This document shows positions 18,101 through 27,158 of a stretch of 64,000 nucleotides of DNA, one piece after another. Both the position numbers and the translations under genes were made by a program. The notes under the pieces are model-generated. The model was given only the letters and a program-made list of their open reading frames with translations, did no database searches and had not been told where the DNA came from. The DNA is from Andalucia godoyi (lineage: Eukaryota; Discoba; Jakobea; Jakobida; Andaluciidae), in contig VRVR01000031.1 in the NCBI GenBank assembly GCA_009859145.1, positions 124,001-188,000 of the forward strand. Direction: 5' to 3'. Numbering within the stretch: position 1 is the first letter of the stretch; each line of letters starts with the position of its first letter.

Positions 18101-18716
18101 TCTTGATTTTGAAAAACATGTCTTCATACTCAATCTCTTTAGACTGTAGTCTCCTGTATTCCCTTTCGAAATCGCGCGATTTGCGCTGTTCAAAGTTCAG
18201 CATGTCTCGCAATTTGGTTACTTCCTGCCGCAAATACTTTGCAACCGACTCCATCTCAGGATTGACAATGGACCGTCCAATTGTGCTATCGCTGAATTTT
18301 GGGTCAAACATTGCGGAAATCGATCCGTTCACAGCATCCGTCGACCGAACATCTGTCTTGAAAGAGGGATACGAGCTCGATGCCGACGCCGGCACGGAGG
18401 ACGGCTTGAGCGTTGGTGATGATAGCAACATTGAGTTCGAAAGAGCAGTCGATTCTCGATGGTTTGCGTGAACTCCGGATTTAGAGAAAGTTGGAAGATT
18501 ATTTTGTGTATCTGTGCTGATCACTCCCTCTGACGATTGCACAGGCAGAGCCGCCATTCGTTTCTGCAAATTTCCGAGATTTGCGGAGTGTGGCTTTCCA
18601 GTTGGCGTCGATGACAATGAAGCAAGGGACGAAGAAGTATCCAGATCCAAGAGCTCGATCAGTGACGACAGATTCGTCCGCTTGCTAGCAGCTCCCTTCT
18701 TCATGTTCGCTGCCAT
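15129..18716 (-). CDS. Large coiled-coil protein, unidentified
   Basis: This 1195-residue protein is a nearly continuous coiled coil from about residue 150 to 1120, with heptads rich in Glu, Lys, Arg and Leu. The first 140 residues are Ser/Thr/Pro-rich and probably disordered, and the last 60 are also loosely structured. Such proteins often act at centrosomes, basal bodies, the Golgi or the cytoskeleton, but no specific family is recognised. I chose ATG 18716 (MAANMKKGAAS). The frame is open a further 142 codons upstream, but that part translates a GACA/GA microsatellite and ordinary spacer, so it is not believed. Confidence 0.85.
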   Translation of the reverse strand: MAANMKKGAASKRTNLSSLIELLDLDTSSSLASLSSTPTGKPHSANLGNLQKRMAALPVQSSEGVISTDTQNNLPTFSKSGVHANHRESTALSNSMLLSSPTLKPSSVPASASSSYPSFKTDVRSTDAVNGSISAMFDPKFSDSTIGRSIVNPEMESVAKYLRQEVTKLRDMLNFEQRKSRDFEREYRRLQSKEIEYEDMFFKIKTLVWKNNRDDDMQMRSSAEDGLSTSELVDYLEHSLETSGMLQRSFRELAIVLENDHESFSTAALPTLCSRIPEVVHSLKSMLQKTLEDCQRTAYQNEINRSELEEKIIHLESMTSVEIAQWRTRCLDLEGQASMCDLLRQELLDLKGRMDAVSGDKASLEEDVGSLRAENGRLKKDLENSLKKNDEYERMSASHSSKIRMLEEHLKSYQIVHEEWKTSTQSAIDGRRSSGPPSGSRSLSKGLSNQLPLVSDTAAETASATAWRERYEDIQRELDSLRSSATLLQHENMTLKREKDAAAMDTRSISQECSRLRKEYEEAKQWIDDLCLKLQRKEDDVTSVREELRLLKEDFVVEEDRKKSALSELRDWKAKAILLESSLSSAASELQELQDVHQHLEKDHMDLAASIAKLEARNASLEERDAEFQAIRSESAVWREKESELRKRIHSLEDENGELVVKCKVLQAKLLEIEKDLKSERDQEGLFVSTVASASPDLVLQVARLTERNSKLSEDVRYSQSTISAIHRKVQELEEENAKLVGFQKSSTELQHAVEFWQSERNKWHGKYQELSITAQKLNEENKLFSTEIATMKDDVQKWKQAVLEKESEFEREREKLRADRAKEREALLSDVHLQSLNDKQSAYDKRSIALEEKITHLESLRQAHEHALEMHKAKESALQQSLLSLERERASLLADLSTLQRRLNDCEQESLSVPELRKEAFNSREKITALEEELQNVRRLQTVNALLPHMLPEPLPSDSELVVSRDEFLQLVRDFESVSHEKDYLSERNKHLQEKVSHLEEECSKFRLLLSEERSKRKHMRESALEEELQKWKECVAAEISTLRKSWHEAQGLLENSENKVSQMIEVIRYLLNCEVVDRKNAEQEIRRLELLANSLCQPTDAVAPSFLAELDRSFSDSTHEFHVRNISKLQNRDTAVPANGTANVLTSPSFHAEAHAASLPEQDSPPNQQIDWHSLSRRLDEIGTRLQSPPKHS

Positions 18717-19083
18717 CAACAAATGGACGTTTCTCGATGCACGCTTCAGATCAGGAAACAGAAGAAACCTGCGCAATGCGTGAAACGAAAAGGCAAAAAA
18801 GAATTGGTTGCACCGGCTTTTTTTTTCTCTTTTCTTTCTGGCGGGTTTGCCATACAGCCGTTGCTCGCTGGGGTAGATACCGGTAGGTACCGGTATTACG
18901 ATCCAACCCAAAACCTCTCCCAAACACTTCGGCTCGCATGCTTGCGCCCCAGACAGATTTTTGGCGTATCTAAAGTAATTTTCTAAATTAGCATCAACGC
19001 ACATCCAAAGAAGTCCACCCTTTTGAGTGGGGACATCCCTGGGTCTGCGCACCTCAAAAACAGACAGACAGACAGACAGACAG

Positions 19084-19116
<33 letters not shown>

Positions 19117-19140
19117 GAGAGAGGCCGCGACGGAGGAATC
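18717..19140. promoter_or_regulatory. Divergent promoter region with a (GACA)n(GA)n tract
   Basis: This 424 bp lies between two divergent start codons (18716 minus, 19141 plus). A GACA/GA tract fills 19061-19123 and ends 17 bp before the ATG at 19141. A small ACCGGTA repeat (about 18879-18897) is also visible. Promoter function is inferred from position only. Confidence 0.5.
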
Positions 19141-19542
19141 ATGGATTACAAGGAATCGGTTGTCAATATTCGAGAGTGTCTCATTGGGCCTCGACCTGCA
19201 CATCTTCAGCCATACCACCTGATGATATCACAGCCGACCACCAGACGTCTGGGTTGGAGGGTTATATGGTACCAGTGCCTAGGACGACGCATTCCGTTGG
19301 CAATTTTTTCGTGTTCTAACCCCGTTTTTCCCTTCTTCCGTGATTTCAAGTTTACCTTGTTGTTATTCCGTTTTGAAGGTCGGTCGCTCTTGGAGGCACG
19401 CGCAGCGGTGATGGATCAATATCTCTTTGAAGAATACGGTGCGCATGCATTTGTGGGCTGGGGCCCGCCGCCGAGACGATTGATTTTCGTAGGATCGATT
19501 GCCATGCGACATTTGCACCGTGCACCAATTAAAGCCAGTTAG
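19141..19542 (+). CDS. Small orphan protein, unidentified
   Basis: This 133-residue frame begins MDYKESVVNIRECL and ends with a basic segment (MRHLHRAPIKAS). A central hydrophobic stretch (FPFFRDFKFTLLLFRFEG) is followed by an acidic-aromatic segment (MDQYLFEEYGAHAFVGWG). It is not low complexity, but I cannot place it in a family, and an intron within it cannot be excluded: the T-rich middle near 19305-19380 could be one. It sits between the GA tract and repeat family A copy 3. Confidence 0.4.
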   Translation: MDYKESVVNIRECLIGPRPAHLQPYHLMISQPTTRRLGWRVIWYQCLGRRIPLAIFSCSNPVFPFFRDFKFTLLLFRFEGRSLLEARAAVMDQYLFEEYGAHAFVGWGPPPRRLIFVGSIAMRHLHRAPIKAS

Positions 19543-19573
19543 GTATTGATACGATATATCACAGGCGAATTAA

Positions 19574-20003
19574 CCGCTCGCCAAAAACATGAATCATTAT
19601 TGATCATCGGCCAGGCTGTCATCGAAGACAGATCGAAGCCACATGTTTTTATTTGGGGCGAGCACCAACTCTTCAATGCAGGTTGCTCTGCATCAAAGGG
19701 TCATCGCTTCCTCCTGCTCTCCACCTCCGACGAGAGAAGATCAACAGGTTTCTTGGTTCTCGACATCATCGGGCGTGGCCATTTTGAATTTGTTGAGAAG
19801 ATCCCTCTTTGGAGCCATGAGATATTTTGTCTTTGAGGAGGAGGTGCTGCCTGAAGGTTCGATTATTAAAACAAACACACAGAAAATAACAGAAAGAATA
19901 AAAATAATGAAGAATGAAGAAATTCTAGAGTTGATGACGGTACGAACATCGTATTGTTTGATGCTCAACGTTGATACACAAAGCTGTCAACCGTTGTGAA
20001 AAA
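19574..20003 (+). repeat. Repeat family A, copy 3 (diverged, internal deletion)
   Basis: It starts with CTCGCCAAAAACATGAATCA, follows copies 1 and 2 through GGGGCGAGCACCA and AAAGGGTCATCGC, then lacks about 220 bp, and resumes at CTCCGACGAGAG. It continues through TGGAGCCATGAGAT and AGAAATTCTAGA-like blocks to a right end with TTTGATGCTCAACG and CTGTCAACCG. Overall similarity to copies 1 and 2 is perhaps 75-80 per cent by eye. Short reading frames inside are not conserved between copies, so it is non-coding. Confidence 0.85.
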
Positions 20004-20410
20004 GACAAACAGCGCCAGAAAAAACGCGTGTTTCTTTGGTTTCTTCAAACAACAAGAAAACCGGGTCGAAGATTATACTCCGTCTTCCTGCACACATGTG
20101 ATGTCGCATAAATCACTGCGGCGCAGAGATCATTTGCCAGAACTCATTTCAACGAGAGCGGAGCACCCAGCTCTGCGACCGCTTGAAAAGCCTCAGACGC
20201 ATCTCTCTTGTTGGAGGAAGTGCTTTGAGGAAAGCTGCAAGAAGATAAGATTTGAAGCGATGTAATAGCGAAAGCCATGCAAAGAAATTTTATGGACCCG
20301 GAAGACAGTTCGCAAGAATTCGAGATCATCTCACAAACGTTTCTCATATAGGAAGGTTGGGGTGCTAGAGGCTGAAAATGCATCTCTCAATCTGTGATCG
20401 TGGTACGCAA

Positions 20411-23400
20411 TCAATTGTGTTCACTGCTGAGTGCACGGCCAAGTCCGACGTGCCTCGGAGGCAGAAACTTGAAAGGACCCGCAAAGTTAAACTGCAGTTC
20501 CGTCGGAGGAGCGGTAGCAGCCCTGCTTGAACGATACGACGACGCCGCAGGACTCAGACGATATCCCTTTTTAGGAAGAACATCGAATTTCGACTTCGTC
20601 GGGAAATGCTGCACGCTCTCAGTCCCTGATCCTTGCTGCAAGATTGCATTGAAGGCTGCGACGTGAACAGGGTGCCCGTTCTTAAAGAAACCGATCGATC
20701 CCTCTTTCTGATCGAAACTGACCCCAATGACATCTCCCTGCCCAAACGTTGTTGATGCATCTCTTGAGCGGCCAAAAATGTGCATGATGCCATCGGATTG
20801 GAAGGAAATGCCATGCTGAATTGAAACAGACTCGACTGTCGCGGGACGAGAAGGGTCTTCACGGTATCTTCCACCGTCTCGTCCAATGACAAGGTCTCGC
20901 GAGGTCGTAGGATTCGCGTACTCCACGAGTTCACGAGGAATGTCAAATCCGATGACTGTTGAAGTCCCAAAACTTCCCTGGGAAACGATCTTCACTTCCC
21001 AGTACAGCCTTTCCCAACCGGATTTCATATCCTCGACAACATAGTCGGATACAGCTGTGATGTAGCGATCAGAAAGTGTGAAGAGGACAAGAGATCCAAA
21101 ACGATCTAAAATATCATACCGAGCAGAATAAGACCCCTCCATTGATGATGAAGACTGGAAAGAAGAGGCGCTTCGAGGACGATCCAACCGAAAATCATCC
21201 ACATCAGAATGCTCATCATCTTCTATTGGCTCCAGTTTGTGCAATACCACCTTTTTCCTCTTCAAATTTGAGAAATCCGAAATGGGGTCTTCTATGATTC
21301 GAACGTTGGACTTTAGAAACCTTCGACACTCCAATTCTGCTCTGATGAGATCTTTGAAAACAACGGTGTCACGTATGATTGCAGGAAGACTATCATTTGC
21401 TCCGCTGTGGAACACATCCTCATTTGTGTCATTTGATTCGATGATCATATTAAGTTGGTCAGTAGATAGATCGCGATATCGAGACTCGTGAAACCACCGT
21501 CTCATCTTGTACTCGGCTGCAATCACCGAGAAATTGAATGTTGAATCCTTCTTGTTAAACAGATCCACGATCATCGAGTCATTTACTCGGAGCAGAATGC
21601 CTTGCAGGGTTTCCGTACTGAAGATTCCAGAGGCCAGTTCGGGACTGGATCGATACTTTGCAAACCCCTTCCCAAGAATTTCGATGCACGCTCGAAGAAG
21701 ATTCTCGCAACGCAATCCTTCAGCAAGAATTGCAAGCCTCGGAACTTCGGGCTCATTGAAAATGTTTGAAGACAAGTCTCGAAGACGATTCTTTTCTCGC
21801 TCGAGCGAACGCAGTTCATCCACAAACGACGCCGAAACGTATCTGTCGACCAAACTCTTTGAACTTTCGCAAAAGCGATCAACTTGATCCTTTGCTATCA
21901 TAAATTTCTGTTCCAACTCTATACATTCCTTGTGAATTTGTTCTTCATACCATTTTCTGATTACGGCAACATCGTGCTCGCACATTGCGGTCAAATCCTT
22001 CCTGACATCTGCGATTTGGGAGTCCCGTTCTTCGCGCAACCAATATAATCTCTCCTTTTTCCACGTCTCCACTTCCTTTCTCAACTCGACAACCTTCTGC
22101 TGAAATTCATCCGTCTTCCTCTTCCAAGCAGACTCCGCAGATTCCAGTCTCTCGTACAACGTCGGATCGTTGGAGAAGGCGCAAAATCTTCGAAAGCAAT
22201 CCTCTTTCAAAAATCCGAACGTGTTCTGTTTCGAAAACTCGGCAGACTTCTCAGAGAGCGTCATGGATCGGAACCCATCATTATTGACCGAGAACTGCCC
22301 GTGCTCAATCAGAAACTGAATCACCTTGCTTTCCGCCAAAATTGGCGCGAGCTTAACGAACAGTGTTGACCGTCCACCGCTGCGACTGTTCAGATTGATT
22401 TCGACGACGTCATCCCGCAACTTGGCTTGCTCTGGAGATCTTGTCATATATTCCTTCTCCATATCTGAGAAGTCAACGGAGGCGAATGCTTGTGAATTCG
22501 TCAACGAACTTGGAGTCCTCGGAAGCTGTCGACTCTTCGTGCCTGCCTTCGTTTGATCTGTGCTGGACATCCCGATATCCACGGATGCAAGCGCTCCAGA
22601 ATCTCCCAGCTGGCTTGATTCCAGCCGAATATCCGAATTGATTTGCAGGGCCCCAACCTTTTGAACCCGCGTCTTTGGAAGACGGCGCTGGTTGGCAGGG
22701 TTTCGATCCGACGCCGGCAATGCGCCAAACAGCTCCGACTTCTTTTTGGCGTTCTGAGTAGTTTGACCAGCGTTGCTGCTGTGATTAGCGTCTTCGTCGT
22801 CATTGTCATCTTCCAGCGCAGTATCTTTGGATTTCCAGTAATCTACGTAGCATTGCAGCAGCTTCACGCGATCCATGTCGCTGCGCAAGGCAAGCACTCT
22901 CTCCTTGATGTCTGCAGCACAGAATTTATGTACGAACAGATCTGGATGTTTCTTTGCCCTCTTGTCATATTCGAAACAGAATCCAGAAGTATTGAGATGC
23001 GACAGGTCCGGAAGAGGAGCTGCCAAATCGAAAAATGTAACGAGCAACTCATCTTCGGCGAGATTCCACACCTTTTCAAGAGGTTTTGGCTGACCTAACT
23101 TGACATGCAAGTGCTCCGGGACCTGAAAGAAACACAGGAATTCATGTGTCATCTCTATTTGCGAAGAGCGACAGGAAAAGGGAAACTTTTGCACATCACT
23201 CAGTCTGCCTTCAGAAATGTTGGCAATGTATGACCAGTCGACTAGGTTGGGATCATCCGTTAAGAAGGAATACGGACTTACTGCTGCTGCCGCCAACGAC
23301 GTCGAAGGCCTCCCAGAAGCCGCCCCGCGAGCTCCCGCTTGCACGGAATCCGACCGCTTCCGGCGACCGCCTTCAGCAAGGCCGTCGACGGCCTGAGACA

Positions 23401-23479
23401 GCCTCTTACGGGCCAGAGAAGTGCCAGAAGGCGGCATCAGTGCATTAGGCTCCTGCGGATTCCTTGAATTAACAACCAT
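20411..23479 (-). CDS. Coiled-coil protein with C-terminal SPRY domain, unidentified
   Basis: This 1022-residue protein has a globular N-terminal region (about 75-210, with WSYIANISEGRLSDV and FHKF-like aromatic patches), a short coiled coil (about 445-580), a helical middle, and a SPRY domain near residues 800-960. SPRY signs are WERLYWEVKI, GFDIPRELVEYANP, a FGQGDVIGVSFD strand and GSIGFFKNGHPVHVAA. SPRY domains bind partner peptides, and in RanBPM-type proteins they sit in E3 or scaffold complexes. I know no family with this exact arrangement. The start is the ATG at 23479 (MVVNSRNPQ). Confidence 0.85.
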   Translation of the reverse strand: MVVNSRNPQEPNALMPPSGTSLARKRLSQAVDGLAEGGRRKRSDSVQAGARGAASGRPSTSLAAAAVSPYSFLTDDPNLVDWSYIANISEGRLSDVQKFPFSCRSSQIEMTHEFLCFFQVPEHLHVKLGQPKPLEKVWNLAEDELLVTFFDLAAPLPDLSHLNTSGFCFEYDKRAKKHPDLFVHKFCAADIKERVLALRSDMDRVKLLQCYVDYWKSKDTALEDDNDDEDANHSSNAGQTTQNAKKKSELFGALPASDRNPANQRRLPKTRVQKVGALQINSDIRLESSQLGDSGALASVDIGMSSTDQTKAGTKSRQLPRTPSSLTNSQAFASVDFSDMEKEYMTRSPEQAKLRDDVVEINLNSRSGGRSTLFVKLAPILAESKVIQFLIEHGQFSVNNDGFRSMTLSEKSAEFSKQNTFGFLKEDCFRRFCAFSNDPTLYERLESAESAWKRKTDEFQQKVVELRKEVETWKKERLYWLREERDSQIADVRKDLTAMCEHDVAVIRKWYEEQIHKECIELEQKFMIAKDQVDRFCESSKSLVDRYVSASFVDELRSLEREKNRLRDLSSNIFNEPEVPRLAILAEGLRCENLLRACIEILGKGFAKYRSSPELASGIFSTETLQGILLRVNDSMIVDLFNKKDSTFNFSVIAAEYKMRRWFHESRYRDLSTDQLNMIIESNDTNEDVFHSGANDSLPAIIRDTVVFKDLIRAELECRRFLKSNVRIIEDPISDFSNLKRKKVVLHKLEPIEDDEHSDVDDFRLDRPRSASSFQSSSSMEGSYSARYDILDRFGSLVLFTLSDRYITAVSDYVVEDMKSGWERLYWEVKIVSQGSFGTSTVIGFDIPRELVEYANPTTSRDLVIGRDGGRYREDPSRPATVESVSIQHGISFQSDGIMHIFGRSRDASTTFGQGDVIGVSFDQKEGSIGFFKNGHPVHVAAFNAILQQGSGTESVQHFPTKSKFDVLPKKGYRLSPAASSYRSSRAATAPPTELQFNFAGPFKFLPPRHVGLGRALSSEHN

Positions 23480-25307
23480 ATTTGATTAAACGCAGAATCG
23501 GTTGACAATTGTTTATCCGTTTTCGCTCCTCGTTTTCTTTGTCGTTTTGTCGTTTTGTCGTTTTGTCGTTTGGAAATGAGGGATGCCGAGGAAAAGTCTG
23601 GAAAAGAAAAAAAGGAGTCCGCCCACGTCTGGGCAGGTGATGACGATGACATCAGATGACACGAATGTAGGCGAGCAGGAATGTTGCGAGAAAAAACCGT
23701 CGGGGACGCTTCCCCAGAAACGTTACTCGAAATGTTTCATTCACTTTCAAGGCAACTCTTATTTTAAAAAATTAACGCTGTTATGTTTCGAACTGAGATA
23801 TTTATAATATAAAAAGGAACCAAATGAGATGCAAAATTCGGAATCCCGTTTTAAAATTTGCGCGGTTAAAGCCAAAACACTTTGATATCTCTCTTCCATG
23901 ACGCTCAGAAGATGATGGGGCTTCCTCTGGAAAAATCGAGTAAATCGTGGACGCCTCTATTCTATCGAATCCATCCGAAAGTACCTCGCAAGCTGCTCCG
24001 TCACCACTGCCACGGAAAAAAGAATGCAAAGAGAAGACGATCTGTTGCGCGAGAGTTCTCCAGCGATTATCAACGGCCTGATCTCAAACGACATGTCCAA
24101 GACCCTTCAAACGACAATATCGCGTCCGGGAGCAACTTCAACCGCCCCGGTCTTAAAGACGATGCCGTAGCGGAAACGTCGAAGAAGCTGTGGTTGTCCA
24201 CAAAGACCGTGTCGCTCGGATTCGGATTTGGATTCGGATTCGATCTCCGCGGCCGGATTTTTCCAGACGTTTGCTGTTCGACTCGTGGTTCTTTGAAGCA
24301 TTATACAATCATTTTTTGAGCGCCTTTCCTTTAAGCGAAGTGCGCGATGGCTGCCTCGGCGCTTCTCCTGTAGGGAGTTGTAAGCATAAATCTCTTGAAA
24401 GTGAGGTGCGTGTTGCCAGTACTGATCAGCATTGATTAGTATTGGAATGAGTCATCGGGGGACTGCGCAGTCTACACAATTCTGAAACTTTTTCACAAAT
24501 GGAAGTGACTCTGCATCCAGTGAAAGGCGCATCCAAGGTACCCAGACAGGATCGCTTGCTCGTGTTCTTTCGCATTGTGATTCTGCGATCCTTTGCAGTG
24601 CGCCTACATTATAAACTGACATGCATATCTACGAGTAGACATGCAAATTCAGTCTTGCATCCCGTTGCCGGGAATGGGATAGGCCCCAACACGCCTCACG
24701 GCGTTCTTCAGATAAATGTTCCGCGCTCCGCTCCCAGTCTCGATCAATCTGTGAGCCACTTTCTCAGCGTGACACATTGCTCCTGAGAAGGGTGCATTTT
24801 TGATGCTGACGGTCCTAGCAGCAGGCGCTTTCGTGTCCTCAGTTGCAGCGATTGATGCAACTGGAGATACGAGAGGAAGAGGCGGTAGGAAGACGGTGGG
24901 GTTTTGCGACTGCGACTGCGCCTGGTGCGTCGTAGCAGAAAACCACGAGTTCTGCAAGAGACGGTCCCTGAGGCTTCTGCTTGGGGTTGGCTGCCCTGCG
25001 TGCTGGGGATTGGAGATCGTGTCTTGGAAGTTCGCCTCTTGGCAGTGCGCTGAACGAATGATAGATGGCTACGGATGTTGCCTTAAATAGTGTCGAAAAT
25101 GCGGGGCCTGTGTCACAGTCTGAATTGAACTAAGCATGCCACGAGAGTCCGAACTCCCGGAACAGGAGACAAGCTGCGCCCGCCGTAGATGGACAAGCAA
25201 ACCAATCACTGAGAGAAACTGCACAGTTGGCAACTGACGGGTAAATACGCACACGTTTTTTTTTTTCATTCTCTGCAGTGTTGCTGCATCATCCTTCTTG
25301 GGAAGCC
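23480..25307. other. 1.8 kb intergenic region without a confident gene
   Basis: It holds a GTCGTTTT minisatellite at 23537-23573 just upstream of the SPRY gene and a GGATTC-type hexamer repeat at 24219-24241. Repeat family B copy 3 lies at 24660-24740. Reading frames of 64-145 codons occur (for example 23882-24319 plus and 24649-24957 minus), but none has a recognisable domain. The 24649-24957 frame partly overlaps the repeat. A decayed gene is possible. Near 25239-25279 a GTAAAT, a T-rich stretch and CTCTGCAG could mark a small 5' UTR intron of the LOG-family gene. Confidence 0.5.
24660..24740 (+). repeat. Repeat family B, copy 3 (partial)
   Basis: About 70 bp matches 26293-26362: GCCGGGAATGGGATAGGCCC, CAACACGCCTCACGGCGTTC, then TTCAGATAAATG and a GCGC-rich end. 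The boxes on either side in copies 1 and 2 are not found next to it. Confidence 0.55.
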
Positions 25308-25850
25308 ATGCGTGTTACCGTGTTTGGAGCATCTGCAGCGAAAGACGGAGATTCCGAGTACGCGGTTGCCGCTGAAGTTGGTCGTCAACTCGCAGAGGCC
25401 GGGCACACGGTTCTTAACGGAGGATATGGAGGCACAATGGAAGCTTCAGCGCGTGGTGCGGTGGAAGCCGGCGGTAAGTCCATCGGAGTTATCTGCTCTC
25501 CGTGCTTCCCAAACCGACCAAAGGGGAACGTGTACCTCTCGTCCTACATCGACACAGGCTCCATTCCGCAGCGTCTTGATGAACTTACAAAGGACATCGA
25601 TGCATATGTAGTTCTTCCGGGAAAGTTAGGAACGCTCAACGAACTGGTGCTTGTGTGGAACAACAACAGCATCGCCAAACTCTCAAACAGAACTCCGGTC
25701 CCCATTTTTGTTTTTCGAAATCCGTGGGAACCGATCGTTGATGCTGTTAAGCATTCGCTCCATCTTTCAGACGCCGACGGCAATTTGGTTTCCTTTGTGG
25801 ATTCAGTGGATGACTTTGTTACCAAGCTTGCACAAATCTCAAATGCCTAA
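25308..25850 (+). CDS. LOG-family nucleotide phosphoribohydrolase (Rossmann fold)
   Basis: This 180-residue protein belongs to the LOG/TIGR00725 family, which hydrolyses nucleoside 5'-monophosphates; in plants and many microbes it releases free cytokinin bases. It shows the N-terminal VTVFGAS strand-loop, a GGYGGTMEASARGA segment (equivalent to GGG..GLMG), and LPGKLGTLNELVLVW, the counterpart of the PGGxGTxxE catalytic motif. The second Gly of that motif is Lys-Leu here and the Glu is present. Substrate is uncertain. ATG 25308 (MRVTVFGAS) gives the standard family start; upstream codons in frame begin with TTG only. Confidence 0.85.
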   Translation: MRVTVFGASAAKDGDSEYAVAAEVGRQLAEAGHTVLNGGYGGTMEASARGAVEAGGKSIGVICSPCFPNRPKGNVYLSSYIDTGSIPQRLDELTKDIDAYVVLPGKLGTLNELVLVWNNNSIAKLSNRTPVPIFVFRNPWEPIVDAVKHSLHLSDADGNLVSFVDSVDDFVTKLAQISNA

Positions 25851-27158
25851 ATTCGTGTTACTCCCCAAGTCTGTGTGTCTAGAGTCATTCCTCCTCTATT
25901 CCATGATGCACGATGTGCAATGCCTTTTTTTTTTCAAGGCCGTTTCCATAAAATAGAATTCACCGATTCCGACAATTCCACAGGCGTCCCTCCCAGACTG
26001 TTGGTTTCCATTTTCTTTTTTTTCTTTCATTTATTTATTTTCCTTCTTCAATTCTTCTGCTTGTTTCCTTCATGCTTTCGCGTTCGTTAGCTGTCGATAT
26101 TGGGGGATCGCGTGCGGAAAAAAGATGGAACTTGGAAGTCCGGTGGACTCATAGAGACTCAATCCAGCCGGGGCCCCGAAATTTTCCATTTTTGCTCCTC
26201 TTCTTGTTTGGGCCTTCTTCGCCGATGTTGCACACGGATCATCCATAGCCATCGCTGACGATGCACCCAGCGAAGTAGCAAACCGGACTGCGATGCAGTG
26301 CCGGTAAGGGGCGATAGGACCCAACACGCACTTCCGGCGTTCTTAAGATAAATGCGGCGCGCACCCGTGGACGTGTATATGTTCCAACCGAAGGAACGGG
26401 TGCATCATATCACTCCGCAGGCTGCATGTCTTGGAAGTGTATTCTTCCGTGACAGTCGGGACCTGACCTGGAAGTCCCTGAACTCGTGTGATTTGTGCAA
26501 CAATCGCTGTTGAAACTCACAGTGGCCCACCACGACAGCATCTGACCGTGTAACTGACGAGCTCGGTGTCGGCGTAGGCACCTGGCTGCCCCCCGGAGAT
26601 CGGCAATCTGGCGTTGGAGGTCCGCTTCTTTGGTGGGCCGATGAGACTCTTGTGTTAAGCAGGACTCGTTTCGCTTTCTCGATCTCGACGGGCTGCCCCC
26701 GACGGGTCTTTGCTGGATTTCCTCGATGCTCCGGTTCGGACGCTTTCTGATCCGTCCCGAAGCGGCCCGGCGGCCCAGCGGCTGGCCGTCGCAACGTTGC
26801 AGGGGGAGGGCGTTACGCACTTCGGGATTCCGTGTGGCAAGACAAAGGCGAAAAAAAAGAAAACAATAGAATAATGCGTAAATACAAAATAAACACTGCT
26901 GTTTTTTTGTTGGCTTAGCAAAGATGGCTATTCGAAAAGATCAATTCCTCTTGCCACTTGTTGGTGGGTTGATGCACGACGATGCTCAATTTCGTCTGTG
27001 CGGGTTTTTGCGACAAATCTCTGCTGCAAATGAAACGTGCGCATGCCTCGACACCCGGCAAAAGTGCACTTTCACTTACTTATTCATATTGTTATTGTTA
27101 TTTATCCAAGTGGCTGTATCTGATTACAAGAAGGGAAGGAACTTGGCTTTCGGAGAAA
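25851..27158. other. 1.3 kb intergenic region upstream of the CLC gene
   Basis: Apart from repeat family B copy 2 there is a T-rich stretch at 25925-26070. Minus-strand frames at 26405-26820 contain an apparent heptad-like piece (EADLQRQIADLRGAARC), but the three frames compete and no domain is recognisable. I do not call a gene. Confidence 0.5.
26225..26990 (+). repeat. Repeat family B, copy 2 (two boxes)
   Basis: Box 1 is at 26228-26460 and includes the 90 bp missing from copy 1 (which is also what copy 3 retains). Box 2 is at 26912-26990 (GGCTTAGCAAAGATGGC, then TTGATGCACGACGATGC). Between the boxes, 26460-26910 is GC-rich and not alike in copy 1. Box 2 contains an ATG at 26924 that heads an 87-codon frame running into the leader of the CLC gene. 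Confidence 0.65.

Noticed and set aside
18717-19142. 142-residue N-terminal extension of the coiled-coil protein
   Set aside because: It translates the GA/GACA microsatellite (Ser-Leu and Cys-Leu runs) and spacer; a good ATG exists at 18716.
24107-24957. Minus-strand short frames with Ser/Pro-rich sequence
   Set aside because: Partly hexamer repeat and partly repeat family B; no domain and competing frames, so not called as genes.
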